DNA of 64,000 bases from Yoonia sediminilitoris (GCF_003058085.1 NZ_QBUD01000001.1:186001-250000); one strand, 5' to 3'. Shown: positions 17,550-26,860, counted from the stretch's first letter. Notes: generated by a model from the letters alone, not told the origin. Made by a program: numbers and translations.

Positions 17550-17579
17550 GCGACTTCGCTTCAATCGAAAGAGATAGAT

Positions 17580-18944
17580 ATGAGTAACCCCGAAGTTGCC
17601 ATCCTTATGCTTTGCATGTTTATCATGCTGGTTTTGCTTGGATTTCCGATTGCCTTTACCCTGATCGCCATGGGCGTCGGTTTTGGATACTACGCCTATT
17701 ACCAAGGCCCGCCCGAAGTGTTTTCGGACATCTTCAACAACAACATCTTCTACCTTTTGAACCAGAACACCTATTCGGTGATGGAAAATGACACGCTTGT
17801 CGCCATTCCGTTGTTCTTGTTCATGGGCTACGTGGTCGAGCGGGCCAATATCGTTGATCGCCTGTTCTTCTCGCTTTACATGGCCGCCCGCAATCTGCCG
17901 GGGTCATTGGCGATTGCGGCGCTTTTGACATGCGCTGTCTTTTCGACCGCATCGGGGATTGTCGGCGCGGTTGTGACCTTGATGGGCTTGCTCGCTTATC
18001 CCGCGATGGCCAATGCTAACTACAACAAATCATTCGCATCCGGTGTGATCTGCGCGGGTGGGACGTTGGGTATTTTGATCCCGCCGTCGATTATGCTTAT
18101 CGTCTATGCCGCCATCGGAAACCTGTCGCCGCTGCGCCTTTATGCGGCTGCGGTGTTCCCCGGTTTGCTTTTGGCCGGTCTTTACATCGTCTATGTGATC
18201 TTGCGCGTTTGGGTGAACCCGTCTTTGGCGCCCAAGCCAAAGCTGGAAGACGTTCCTCCACCCAGCAAAATCTATATGGATTTGCTGGTGTCATTCCTGC
18301 CGCTGACCGTACTGATTGCGCTGGTTCTGGGGTCGATCCTGGGTGGGCTTGCGACGCCAGCCGAAGCCGCGGCCATGGGTGCATTGGGTGGCATGGTTCT
18401 GGCCGTGCTTTACCGGTCGATGACGTGGCAAAAACTCAAGGAATCGGTGTTCCTGACAGCCAAAGCCACAGCGATGGTCTGCTGGCTGTTCGTCGGCTCA
18501 TGGACCTTTGCGTCGGTCTTTTCGTACCTCGGTGGGCATGATCTGATCAGCGAATGGGTCATCGGCATGGATCTGACGACGATCCAATTCCTGATCATGG
18601 CGCAGTTGATCATCTTTGTGCTGGGTTGGCCGCTGGAATGGTCCGAGATCCTGATCATCTTTGTGCCGATCTTCCTGCCGCTGCTAGAGCCGTTTGGCGT
18701 GAACCCTTACTTCTTTGCCATGCTGGTGGCCCTGAACCTGCAAACATCGTTCCTGACCCCGCCGATGGCGATGTCTGCCTACTACCTCAAGGGCGTGCTG
18801 AAAAAGCAGATCGAACTGATCGAAATCTTCAAGGGGATCATTCCCTATCTGGGGATTGTCATTCTGACGATGGTGCTGATGTATACCTTCCCGGGCATCG
18901 CACTGTGGTTCCCTGACTATCTGTTTGGTGAATACGTCCCATGA
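17580..18944 (+). CDS. TRAP transporter large permease, DctM family
   Basis: The 454-residue polytopic membrane protein, the Na+-coupled translocation subunit, has about 12 helices. Family motifs include LLGFPIAFTLIAMGVGFGYY, VAIPLFLFMGYVVE, the GTLGILIPPSIMLIVYA segment and LNLQTSFLTPPMAMSAYYLKG. It starts 30 bases after dctQ and overlaps the amidase start by ATGA, so translation is coupled. Confidence 0.95.
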   Translation: MSNPEVAILMLCMFIMLVLLGFPIAFTLIAMGVGFGYYAYYQGPPEVFSDIFNNNIFYLLNQNTYSVMENDTLVAIPLFLFMGYVVERANIVDRLFFSLYMAARNLPGSLAIAALLTCAVFSTASGIVGAVVTLMGLLAYPAMANANYNKSFASGVICAGGTLGILIPPSIMLIVYAAIGNLSPLRLYAAAVFPGLLLAGLYIVYVILRVWVNPSLAPKPKLEDVPPPSKIYMDLLVSFLPLTVLIALVLGSILGGLATPAEAAAMGALGGMVLAVLYRSMTWQKLKESVFLTAKATAMVCWLFVGSWTFASVFSYLGGHDLISEWVIGMDLTTIQFLIMAQLIIFVLGWPLEWSEILIIFVPIFLPLLEPFGVNPYFFAMLVALNLQTSFLTPPMAMSAYYLKGVLKKQIELIEIFKGIIPYLGIVILTMVLMYTFPGIALWFPDYLFGEYVP

Positions 18945-20278
18945 AGCAGGCCCCCCACAGTCTGACAGCAACTGAGGCTGTTGGGGCCATCGCCTCTGGC
19001 CGCCTCAGTTCTGTCGATCTGGTCAAGTCATGTCTGGCACGGATCGACGAGACCGATGGTGCCATTCATGCCTGGGCCTATCTGGACCCTGACAGCGCAT
19101 TGGCCCAGGCGGCAGAGGCGGATCGCATCCGCAAGGCCGGTCTGGCCACCGGTCCGCTGCATGGTGTGCCTGTGGGATTGAAGGATATCATTGATACACG
19201 CGATATGCCGACCCAACGCGGCACGCAGATATTCGCAGGGCGCCAAACGGACGATGACGCACGGATCGTTGAACACCTGCGCGAGGCGGGCGCCGTGATC
19301 ATGGGCAAGACCGTCACAACCGAACTGGCCTTTGTGCACGCCAATGAAACGCGCAACCCCCATAACCCTGACTACAGCCCGGGTGGGTCGTCCAGCGGGT
19401 CTGCGGCTGCGGTGGCGGCACAGCATGTCCCGCTCGCTATCGGGACCCAAACAAACGGGTCGGTTATTCGCCCGGCGTCCTTTTGCGGGACTTTTGGTTT
19501 CAAACCTACACGCGGCGTGATCAGCCGGTCGGGGCTTTTGCAGACGTCGGTTTCACTGGATCAGGTCGGTTGCTTTGGCCGTACGCTGGCTGACGTGGCC
19601 CTTTTGACGGACGCTATTGGCGGATACGACCAGCGCGACCCATGCAGTTTCGCACGCCCGCGCCCTGATATGTTGGCGGGCGCGCAGGCAGAGGCACCCG
19701 TCACCCCCGACCTCGCGTGGTTCGATTTGCCATTCTATGACCGCCTGACTGATGACGCCCGTGACGGGCTTGAGGCGGTACTGGAAATTCTGGGCCCGCA
19801 GGTCACAAGGATGAGCGCAGCTGACACATTGTCAAATCTGGTGGCTGTACAGGCGCGTATCCACGAATACGAAATTTGCCAGCATCTGGCAGAGACGTTT
19901 GACGCGCACTGGGATATGCTGAGCGATACGCTCAAACCCATCATTACGCGCGGTCGCCAGATCAGCAAGATCGAGTATGAGGACGCCTTGGCCGTCAAGG
20001 TATCTGCGGAAGCGTTTTTTGCCGATCTGTTCACCGAATTTGACGCGATCATCGCACCTTCTGCCGCCGGAGAGGCGCCACGCTTTGGCGATGGCACCGG
20101 TGATCCGATCTTTTGCACGCTATGGACACTTGCGGGGCTGCCCTGCGTCACCTTACCCTTGTTGGTCGGGGCCAACGATCTGCCCATCGGCGTGCAACTG
20201 ATTGGCCCCGCCGAAAAAGACGACCGCTTGTTGCGAACCGCAAGCTGGTTGCAAAACCACCTTGCGCAAGCCGCCTGA
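18941..20278 (+). CDS. Amidase of the amidase-signature family
   Basis: The 445-residue enzyme has the Ser-cisSer-Lys triad region: GLKDIIDTRDMPTQRGTQ (Lys), then SPGGSSSGSAAAVAAQHVPLAIGTQTNGSVIRPASFCG. This family hydrolyses amides such as indoleacetamide, allophanate or ureido acids. It is distinct from the gatA copy in this window. Its start overlaps the DctM stop (ATGA), tying it to the TRAP transporter, so the likely substrate is a carboxylated amide brought in by that transporter; that is inference. Confidence 0.9.
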   Translation: MKQAPHSLTATEAVGAIASGRLSSVDLVKSCLARIDETDGAIHAWAYLDPDSALAQAAEADRIRKAGLATGPLHGVPVGLKDIIDTRDMPTQRGTQIFAGRQTDDDARIVEHLREAGAVIMGKTVTTELAFVHANETRNPHNPDYSPGGSSSGSAAAVAAQHVPLAIGTQTNGSVIRPASFCGTFGFKPTRGVISRSGLLQTSVSLDQVGCFGRTLADVALLTDAIGGYDQRDPCSFARPRPDMLAGAQAEAPVTPDLAWFDLPFYDRLTDDARDGLEAVLEILGPQVTRMSAADTLSNLVAVQARIHEYEICQHLAETFDAHWDMLSDTLKPIITRGRQISKIEYEDALAVKVSAEAFFADLFTEFDAIIAPSAAGEAPRFGDGTGDPIFCTLWTLAGLPCVTLPLLVGANDLPIGVQLIGPAEKDDRLLRTASWLQNHLAQAA

Positions 20279-20293
20279 ACAAAAGGACAGACT

Positions 20294-20488
20294 ATGTCAT
20301 ATGGTATCAAACTTCTCATGGGATTTATCGGCACCGCGATCCTGCTTATCTTTATTGGCGGCCTGTCCTACAGTATCTCGACCGGATTTGCAGGCTTCAC
20401 CGGTGGGCTGCCTTTCATGGTTATTGCCATCGTGGTCTGTGGAGCCGCCCTGTATGACTTCTGGGATGAATGCGTGCGCAAGAAATGA
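20294..20488 (+). CDS. Small two-helix membrane protein
   Basis: 64 residues with two hydrophobic segments (about 5-24 and 40-58) and a charged end (DECVRKK). AAAAGGACAG precedes the ATG. It lies between the amidase and the dehydrogenase, 15 bases after the former and overlapping the latter by ATGA, so it belongs to the operon. Function unknown. Confidence 0.78.
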   Translation: MSYGIKLLMGFIGTAILLIFIGGLSYSISTGFAGFTGGLPFMVIAIVVCGAALYDFWDECVRKK

Positions 20489-21444
20489 CCAAACCGCGCC
20501 TTTGGATCACCCGCCGCCTGAGTGATGCAACGCTTGAACGTGCAGCCCGCGATTATGATGTTGTCATCAACCATGATGACACGCCGGGCAGTGCACAGGA
20601 CCTCATCGCGGCCAGTCATGCGTTCGATGCGATCATCCCATGCCATTCCGAACATTTCAGCGCCGATGTGGTCGCGCAGTTCGGGGACCGTCTGCAAATC
20701 GTGGCCAACCATTCCGTCGGGGTGGATCATTGCGATCTGCAAGCGCTCAAGGCGCGCGGCATCACCATCACCAACACGCCCGATGTCCTGTCCGACGCCA
20801 CGGCGGAACTGGCCATGCTGCTGATGCTGGGGGCGGCCCGTCATGCTGTTGCGGGCGACCGTATTGTGCGTTCGGGGGCATGGGACAGCTGGTCGCCTGC
20901 CTTTATGGTCGGAAAGCAGGTCACAGGCGCACGGCTTGGCATTATCGGAATGGGCCGTGTCGGGCGTGCGTTCGCCGCCAAGGCCCGCGGTTTCGATATG
21001 GAGATCCACTATTTCAACCGTTCGCGCCTGCCGGATGCACAGGCCCATGGCGCGACCTATCATGACAGCATCGAAAGCCTGCTTGGGGTTGCCGATTTCC
21101 TGTCGCTGCACTGCCCCGCGACACCTCAGACCGCTGATTTGATGAATGCGGACCGACTGGCGCTGCTGCCGCAGGGCGCTGTTCTTGTAAACACAGCCCG
21201 TGGTGCGCTGGTTGACGAAGACGCATTGATGGGCGCGTTGGATAGCGGGCAGGTCGCTGCGGCGGGGCTGGATTGCTTCAAGACCGAGCCGGGTGGCAAC
21301 CCTGCCTTTGCGCAATATGATAACATCTTCATGCTGCCCCATATCGGCAGCGCTACGGTGCAAACCCGCGATGCAATGGGTTTCCGGGCGCTTGATAATC
21401 TTGACGCCTACTTTGCAGGCAAAGCGCCGGGTGATGCGCTTTGA
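20485..21444 (+). CDS. D-isomer-specific 2-hydroxyacid dehydrogenase
   Basis: The 319-residue NAD(P)-dependent enzyme interconverts 2-oxoacids and D-2-hydroxyacids. The Rossmann motif is GIIGMGRVGRAFAAKARG. The catalytic set is seen in NTARGALVDEDAL (Arg), LDCFKTEPGG (Glu) and LPHIGSATVQTRDAM (His), as in glyoxylate/hydroxypyruvate reductases. The start is the ATG at 20485 overlapping the previous stop; the 20470 ATG is inside the small gene. Last gene of the TRAP operon, which would suit reduction of the 2-oxoacid taken up. Confidence 0.92.
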   Translation: MTKPRLWITRRLSDATLERAARDYDVVINHDDTPGSAQDLIAASHAFDAIIPCHSEHFSADVVAQFGDRLQIVANHSVGVDHCDLQALKARGITITNTPDVLSDATAELAMLLMLGAARHAVAGDRIVRSGAWDSWSPAFMVGKQVTGARLGIIGMGRVGRAFAAKARGFDMEIHYFNRSRLPDAQAHGATYHDSIESLLGVADFLSLHCPATPQTADLMNADRLALLPQGAVLVNTARGALVDEDALMGALDSGQVAAAGLDCFKTEPGGNPAFAQYDNIFMLPHIGSATVQTRDAMGFRALDNLDAYFAGKAPGDAL

Positions 21445-21530
21445 TGCATGTGCTTCGGCTTGATATCGTGCCGCAAGTTTATCTGCGACGCCCAGAAAGC
21501 AGTTTCGGTCTGGCGCCGTAGGCAGGGTCT

Positions 21531-22646
21531 TTACGCACCCGGTGGTGGCGGTGGCATGACGGTAAAGAGATGCGCCAGTTCGGTCACATCTTCGGCCTTC
21601 ATCCAGCCATCCTGCCCTTGGGTCCAGACCATCGTGTCGCGGGTCAGCGCGCCATCGGTAACTTTGCGCCCCATCGCGGCCTTTGAAAACGGGCCACTGA
21701 CTTCGCCGGCTTCGGCGATGTGCCAGACATGCTCAACCGGTGGTGGTGGCGGCGGCGGTGGTGCCGCAGCGGCGGGTGCAGCAGGCGCTTGCCCCCAAGG
21801 CCCCGCGTTCACCATATTGCCCATCTGCATCCCCAGACCGGCCCCCATGCCCATGCCCATCGCCTGACCTGCGGCAGAGCCTTCGGTGGCCATCGCCTCT
21901 GCGGCCTTCCATTTCATGTGATCGTCCAGATTGCCCGCCACACCGCGCGATGTGCGGTCATCCAATGCCCTTTCTACGGCTTCGGGCAGGCTGATGTTTT
22001 CGATATAAAGCTCGGGAATGCTGAGGCCATATTGCCGGATTGTGCTGTCGATGGCCTCTGCGACCAGCTTGCCCAGATCGGCGGTGTTTGCGGCCATATC
22101 CAGCACCGGAATACCAGAGGCGGCAATCGCGCGGCTGAATTCCTGCACGATGATATTGCGAATCTGGAAACTGATTTCATCCATGGTGAATTCGCCGTCT
22201 GTGCCGACAATTTCGCGGAGGAATATCGCCGGGTCCGCGACCTTGACCGTATAGGTGCCATAGGCGCGGATGCGTGTTGGTCCGAATTCGGGGTCGCGCA
22301 GCATGATGGGGTTTTTCGTGCCCCACTTGAGGTTGCTGAAACGGGTCGTATTGACGAAGTAAATCTCTGACTTGAAGGGGCTTTGAAAGCCGTGATCCCA
22401 ATGTTGCAGGGTCGTCATGATCGGCATGTTGTTGGTTTCAAGCATATAAAGACCGGGAGTAAAGACGTCGGCCAACTGGCCCTCGTGCACAAACACGGCG
22501 GCTTGGCCTTCGCGGACGGTCAGCTTGGCGCCATATTTGATTTCGTGGTCCTCGCGTTCAAACCGCCAGACCATCGTATCGCGGGTGTCGTCTGTCCAAT
22601 GGATGACGTCGATGAATTCGCCCGTCAAAAAATCGAAAATGCCCAT
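21531..22646 (-). CDS. SPFH/band-7 protein with C-terminal GYF_2 domain
   Basis: The 371-residue protein starts with an SPFH-type domain in the style of Bacillus YdjI (about 1-260: DTMVWRFEREDHEIKYGAKLTV..., IVQEFSRAIAASGIPVLDMA). A Met/Gly-rich stretch (GMGMGAGLGMQMG) and a Pro/Ala-rich linker with eight consecutive Pro follow. A GYF_2-type domain ends it (HVWHIAEAGEVSGPFSKAAMG... MVWTQGQDGWMKA). SPFH proteins scaffold membrane assemblies. It is the last gene of the minus-strand Tel/Ter operon (33 bases after the DUF2927 gene), and in phage-like annotations it is often named virion core protein. No membrane helix was seen. Confidence 0.85.
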   Translation of the reverse strand: MGIFDFLTGEFIDVIHWTDDTRDTMVWRFEREDHEIKYGAKLTVREGQAAVFVHEGQLADVFTPGLYMLETNNMPIMTTLQHWDHGFQSPFKSEIYFVNTTRFSNLKWGTKNPIMLRDPEFGPTRIRAYGTYTVKVADPAIFLREIVGTDGEFTMDEISFQIRNIIVQEFSRAIAASGIPVLDMAANTADLGKLVAEAIDSTIRQYGLSIPELYIENISLPEAVERALDDRTSRGVAGNLDDHMKWKAAEAMATEGSAAGQAMGMGMGAGLGMQMGNMVNAGPWGQAPAAPAAAAPPPPPPPPVEHVWHIAEAGEVSGPFSKAAMGRKVTDGALTRDTMVWTQGQDGWMKAEDVTELAHLFTVMPPPPPGA

Positions 22647-22679
22647 AATTTCAGGTCTCCTATCAGTCGTGTCAGCGCC

Positions 22680-23639
22680 TCAGCTTTGGCCGGGCGTCAC
22701 TATTTCGGTGGCAACTTGCCGTGCAATCGGTGCGGCGGCTGTGATTGGCATGCCGGTTTCAAAACGTGGATCATAAAGCATTTGCAAAAGCAGTTCGTCA
22801 TGGGTTGTCAGCAGCGCGAATTCTTCGTCGTCGTTAAAGATCGACGGGCGCGCGGCAGGGCTGTCATTTGCCAGCCCCATGCCTTGGGCCAGTTCTTCGT
22901 GAATGCAGGCGCTGCGCATCAGGTTGGGATGTTCAGCGCGGATCAGCGCGATCGCAGTGCGATAGCTGGATTGCCCGGGCTTGAAGCTGCCGATAACCAC
23001 GCAAAGCTGGTTGCGCGGCAGGTCGGTGAAAGCCCGGACCGTCGCATCAGAAATCCCCGGTATCAGATTGCGCAATTCATCCGCATAGGCACGCCTGTCG
23101 TCTTCGCCCAGGAACAGCACGTGGAAATTCGGCCTGCGATCGGTCTGGGTGACGGGCACACCGGTTAACCGTGACAACCGGGCGGCATAGGCACTGACAC
23201 TGGCCTGATCCTGATCACGTTGGGCCAGCGGCACCGTATCGCCGAATTGCACATGCATCCGGATGGGCTGATCCCAGCGCCGCAGCTTGGACACGGTGGC
23301 CTGCGGGCGGCTGAAATCGGAATCATCGCGATATTCGTTGAACAGGGCGATCTGCACGAAATTCCGGGCCAGTTGCGTGTCGGTGAAGGGCGTATCAGGC
23401 CCGCCGCCATCACCGCGCAAAAGCCCTTGGGTCAGCAGGCTGTTTTGCAAACCGCTGTAGTAGCGTGCCAAGTCGCGGCTGGCCTGACTGGGGGCTTTGA
23501 CCAGCGGTTCAGCGGGTGGGGGGGCAACTGGCGGCGCGGCCGTTTGCGCGGGCGGTTCGACCAGAATATCGCCACAGCCAACCAGCCCCGCCAAAGAGGC
23601 AAGGATCAGGCCGCGCGATATCCCCGTCCAACCGCGCAT
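22680..23639 (-). CDS. DUF2927-type lipoprotein
   Basis: The 319-residue protein has a lipobox (GLILASLAGLVGC) followed by a Pro/Ala-rich spacer. The domain resembles DUF2927 proteins of Rhodobacteraceae (SKLRRWDQPIRMHVQFGDTVP, and LMRSACIHEELAQGMGLAND). HEELAQGMGL has an HExxxxGxGL layout like a zinc-metalloprotease helix, and NDDEEFALLTTHDELLL follows. A metal-dependent peptidase activity is therefore possible but unproven. It lies 6 bases downstream of telA in the same direction. Confidence 0.8.
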   Translation of the reverse strand: MRGWTGISRGLILASLAGLVGCGDILVEPPAQTAAPPVAPPPAEPLVKAPSQASRDLARYYSGLQNSLLTQGLLRGDGGGPDTPFTDTQLARNFVQIALFNEYRDDSDFSRPQATVSKLRRWDQPIRMHVQFGDTVPLAQRDQDQASVSAYAARLSRLTGVPVTQTDRRPNFHVLFLGEDDRRAYADELRNLIPGISDATVRAFTDLPRNQLCVVIGSFKPGQSSYRTAIALIRAEHPNLMRSACIHEELAQGMGLANDSPAARPSIFNDDEEFALLTTHDELLLQMLYDPRFETGMPITAAAPIARQVATEIVTPGQS

Positions 23640-23645
23640 GTGGCT

Positions 23646-24830
23646 CTAGAGGTCCGTGTCGCCGGGCGCGGCACTGGGGCTGGCCTTGGCGCGCGCTGCG
23701 GCCAGCGTTTGTTTCAGTTCTGCCTCCATCTTGATCATTTCGGCTTCGGCTTCGGCGCGCTTGCGCTTGCCTTCGTCCGCAATCTCAAGACTTTCATTGA
23801 TCGTGGCAATCAGGTTGGCGTTCGCTTCCTTGACGGCGTTGATGTCAAACACCCCGCGCTCCATTTCGGTGCGGATCACCTTGTTGGCGTCACGCAGGTT
23901 GGCTGCATTGGCGGTCAGCAACTCGTTGGTCAGATCGTTGGCATCGCGCACGGCGGTCGCGGCCTCGGATGAGCGCTGGATCGTGACGGCCTGTGCCAGT
24001 TGGGTTTCCCACAATGGCACGGTGTTCACGAGGGTCGAGTTGATTTTCGTGACCAGCGATTTGTCATTTTCCTGCACCAGCCGGATAGACGGCAGCGACT
24101 GCATCGTCACCTGACGGGTCAGTTTCAGGTCATGCACCCGCCTTTCCAGATCATCGCGCGCCGAACGGATGTCGCGCAATTCCTGCGCTTTCATCACGGC
24201 CTGATCTTCGGGGGCTCCTTGCACCTCTGTCTCTTTGGCGGGGATTGTGTTGGTGTCGAGATCGGCGACCTTTGCTTCACCCGCCGCGATATACAGGCCC
24301 AGTTCATCGTAGAACTGCAGGGTCTTGTCGTACAGCATATCAAGGCTTTCGATATCCTTCAAAAGCACATGCTCATGCTTGAGGAGATCACCTGTGATAT
24401 GGTCGATCTGGCCCTGCACCTCTTCGAATTTGGCGGCGAATTTGGCAATGGGGGCTGCGCGGCCCAGCAGTTTTTCCCACCAGCTACGTTCGCGGCGCAC
24501 ATCCAGTTCAGAGATCGAAAAGCCGCGAATTGTCGTCACCATATTGCGCAGACTGTCGCCCGCCGGACCAACATCCTTGTTGCGTACACCTGCCAGCATG
24601 GATTGCGAAATCTCCTGCAATTCCGATTGCGCGGCAGACCCAAATGAGACGATCGAATTGGTGTCCGTGATATCAACTTCCGCCATCCGCCGGGTGATTT
24701 CCTCGCTTGTCGGGGCGTCAGCGGCGTCAAGCGTGACAAGCTCGCCTTTTGGCTCGGGCAAGGCAACGGCTGTCACCTTTTCCAGTTCTGCGACAACGGC
24801 TTCGGCCTTCTGGCGGATTTCTTCGGACAT
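23646..24830 (-). CDS. telA: TelA/KlaA-family toxic anion resistance protein
   Basis: The 394-residue protein matches the TelA family, first linked to tellurite resistance and now seen with Ter-type stress genes. Family segments are LQEISQSMLAGVRNKDVG, LKHEHVLLKDIESLDMLYDKTLQFYDELGLYIAAGE, MQSLPSIRLVQENDKSLVTKINSTLVNTVPLWETQLAQ and a C-terminal coiled coil (TNAIRAEM-like region on to KRAEAEAEMIKMEAELKQTL). Cytoplasmic, mostly helical. The start overlaps the XpaC stop (TAATG), so both are translated together. Confidence 0.9.
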   Translation of the reverse strand: MSEEIRQKAEAVVAELEKVTAVALPEPKGELVTLDAADAPTSEEITRRMAEVDITDTNSIVSFGSAAQSELQEISQSMLAGVRNKDVGPAGDSLRNMVTTIRGFSISELDVRRERSWWEKLLGRAAPIAKFAAKFEEVQGQIDHITGDLLKHEHVLLKDIESLDMLYDKTLQFYDELGLYIAAGEAKVADLDTNTIPAKETEVQGAPEDQAVMKAQELRDIRSARDDLERRVHDLKLTRQVTMQSLPSIRLVQENDKSLVTKINSTLVNTVPLWETQLAQAVTIQRSSEAATAVRDANDLTNELLTANAANLRDANKVIRTEMERGVFDINAVKEANANLIATINESLEIADEGKRKRAEAEAEMIKMEAELKQTLAAARAKASPSAAPGDTDL

Positions 24831-25717
24831 TACCTATTCCCTTTCAAGTTCAGGCTCACGCCTTCGCGCTGCAATCGGTCGCGCAGCACATTGATTTCGA
24901 TATCCATGTCGCTGCGATCATCCAGCAGCATCTTTTGCGTTCGTGCGTCGAAATTATGTTCCAGATCATCCAGCAGAGCATCGTATTTGTCACGTGCGTC
25001 TGCATCCTTGTTTCGCTTGTAAAGGTCCACAAACTTCACCGTCGCGTCACGTGCGCCCATCAGATAGACGCCCAGAAACTTGCGCGCACCGGTCAGATCG
25101 CGCGGGTCCTCTTCGACGGTGCGGATCATCTTGTGGGCAACGACCTGAAAGCTGGCCACGCGGGCCGTCAGCTTGCTGTCGCCAAGACTGTCGATCTGGT
25201 CTTTCATCGCATCAAGGTAATTCTGCGCCTCATCCACAACCTTGGCCACACGGTCCTGCTGGCGGGCGTCGATCCCTTCCATCCGTTTGTCTTTCAACGG
25301 GTCAATGCCAAAGGCTGTCACATGCAGGCCAGCCGCCGCCACGGCATAAAGCGCGGACCCGACCACGCCTGTATCATTGCTGTAGGCGGCAAGTGCGGCA
25401 CCCGCTCCTGTCAGGGCTGTCGCCAGCATCTTGCGGGGCAGGGCAGGGCGGCGCGCGACCTTGCGGGCGTTATAAGCGGCCTCTGCCTTCAGCCCTTCGC
25501 GCAGCAGCCAAGCGGCAAAGGTCAGCGCACCTGCCGCGACTAGACCCAGCACAAGGTCTTGCGGGGTTTCGTTGAGCGATGTGAACACCAGAATAACGGC
25601 AGGCACAAACAGCAGATTGGACTTCATGCCCGGTGCCCTGATCTCTGCCGCCTTTGGCTGTTCTTGCGCTGTGTCCTGCCCATCGGGGCTGAACCGGCCG
25701 CCATACCGTTTGGCCAT
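24830..25717 (-). CDS. XpaC-like (5-bromo-4-chloroindolyl phosphate hydrolysis family) membrane protein
   Basis: The 295-residue protein has membrane helices near its N-terminus (LLFVPAVILVFTSL, LGLVAAGALTFAAWLLREG, GAALAAYSN) and a long helical cytoplasmic domain (GIDARQQDRVAKVVDEAQNYL..., RFLGVYLMGARDATVKFVDLYKRN). It resembles XpaC, which usually stands next to TelA. I chose the ATG at 25717 because GGAGG lies 8 bases before it and the upstream gene ends at 25719; the longer frame to 25753 overlaps that gene. Confidence 0.85.
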   Translation of the reverse strand: MAKRYGGRFSPDGQDTAQEQPKAAEIRAPGMKSNLLFVPAVILVFTSLNETPQDLVLGLVAAGALTFAAWLLREGLKAEAAYNARKVARRPALPRKMLATALTGAGAALAAYSNDTGVVGSALYAVAAAGLHVTAFGIDPLKDKRMEGIDARQQDRVAKVVDEAQNYLDAMKDQIDSLGDSKLTARVASFQVVAHKMIRTVEEDPRDLTGARKFLGVYLMGARDATVKFVDLYKRNKDADARDKYDALLDDLEHNFDARTQKMLLDDRSDMDIEINVLRDRLQREGVSLNLKGNR

Positions 25718-25718
25718 G

Positions 25719-25922
25719 TCAGACGCCTCCGATCCAGCCGACGCTGAGGCCAATCAAAAGGATCACAAGGGCGATATAGGATATTTTCTGGATCGGGCTT
25801 GGCATATTATCGGCCCCCATCACGGTCTTGGCCGTAAAGACGGACAGCAGAATAGTGACGACCAGAATGCCAGCCACAACCAAAACTGCGATCAGGACCG
25901 CAAAGAAAATAAGACGGATCAT
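25719..25922 (-). CDS. Small membrane protein in the Tel/Ter operon
   Basis: 67 residues with two hydrophobic helices (about 3-28 and 45-64). It lies between TerC and the XpaC-like gene, with its stop almost touching the next start. No family recognised. The conserved placement suggests a subunit of the same membrane system. Confidence 0.7.
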   Translation of the reverse strand: MIRLIFFAVLIAVLVVAGILVVTILLSVFTAKTVMGADNMPSPIQKISYIALVILLIGLSVGWIGGV

Positions 25923-25975
25923 AGGCCCCTCGATTCATTTTCATCCCTTTCCCATGTAGGTATGCAATGCTGACA

Positions 25976-26797
25976 TTACGAGTGTTTCTGTAACGCGGCC
26001 CGCTCTGCGTTCAGTTTGCGGCTATAGCCTGACTGGATGATTTCGACGGCGACGAGGACCACTACAGAGAAGTAGAATGTGGATTTCGACATTGGGATGA
26101 TATCCTGTCCCCAGACTTTGATTTGCAGCGTATCGTCATGCATCGCGTGGGCCGCAGCAGGGCCCGCTTCGCCCAGCAGCACGACGCCAACAATCAGCAG
26201 GATAAACAGGCCGAGCACTTCGTACATCCGGTTCTTTTCAAGAAACCGCGTCACCCCATCGGCGAGCACCAGCATTGCGATGCCCGAAAGAATGATCGCC
26301 GTGGCCAGTATCGGGAACACATCGGTGATCGCCAGCGCCGACAGAACGGAATCGAACGAAAAGATCAGGTTCATGACGACAATCAGTAAAACCACCTGCG
26401 TGGCGGATTTTGAGGATTTCCCATCCACGTCATGGTCAAGTTTATCCATCGACAGCATATGTCCGATTTCCTTGACGGCCGTATACATGATGAAAATACC
26501 GCCCAGCACAAAGATAATCGTGGCGAAATTCACGCCGCCTTCCAGAACGCCTTCCCATTCCATGATGAAAAACGGCTCTGACAGCCAGCCAAGAAGTTGG
26601 ATCATTGTGAACAGCAGCACCACGCGCAGGCCAACCGCAATCAGGATGCCCCACATGCGCACCTGTTTTTGCTGGGCAACCGGCGCGCGCTGGCTTTCAA
26701 TCGAGATGTACAAGAGGTTGTCAAAACCCAGCACCGCCTGCAAAAAGCACAGCATGATCAGGTTTGTTGCGTTTTCAAGCGTCAGCAGGTCGGCCAA
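25976..26797 (-). CDS. TerC-family integral membrane protein
   Basis: The 273-residue protein has about seven helices and the TerC core: MLCFLQAVLGFDNLLYISIESQ (acidic residue in the helix), then VVMNLIFSFDSVLSALAITD and VIFLEKN-like segments up to YRKLNAERAALQ. TerC-type proteins handle metal ions such as Mn2+ and are part of tellurite and stress systems. The frame is open to TTG 26839, but the TTG at 26797 begins MADLLTLENATN, the usual family N-terminus, and has AAGGG ahead. It is the first gene of the minus-strand operon. Confidence 0.88.
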   Translation of the reverse strand: MADLLTLENATNLIMLCFLQAVLGFDNLLYISIESQRAPVAQQKQVRMWGILIAVGLRVVLLFTMIQLLGWLSEPFFIMEWEGVLEGGVNFATIIFVLGGIFIMYTAVKEIGHMLSMDKLDHDVDGKSSKSATQVVLLIVVMNLIFSFDSVLSALAITDVFPILATAIILSGIAMLVLADGVTRFLEKNRMYEVLGLFILLIVGVVLLGEAGPAAAHAMHDDTLQIKVWGQDIIPMSKSTFYFSVVVLVAVEIIQSGYSRKLNAERAALQKHS

Positions 26798-26860
26798 AGC
26801 GAAATCCCTTTTGTTTTCGTTTGCAACTACAATGCACAACGCGTTGCCCGGAACAAGGGT

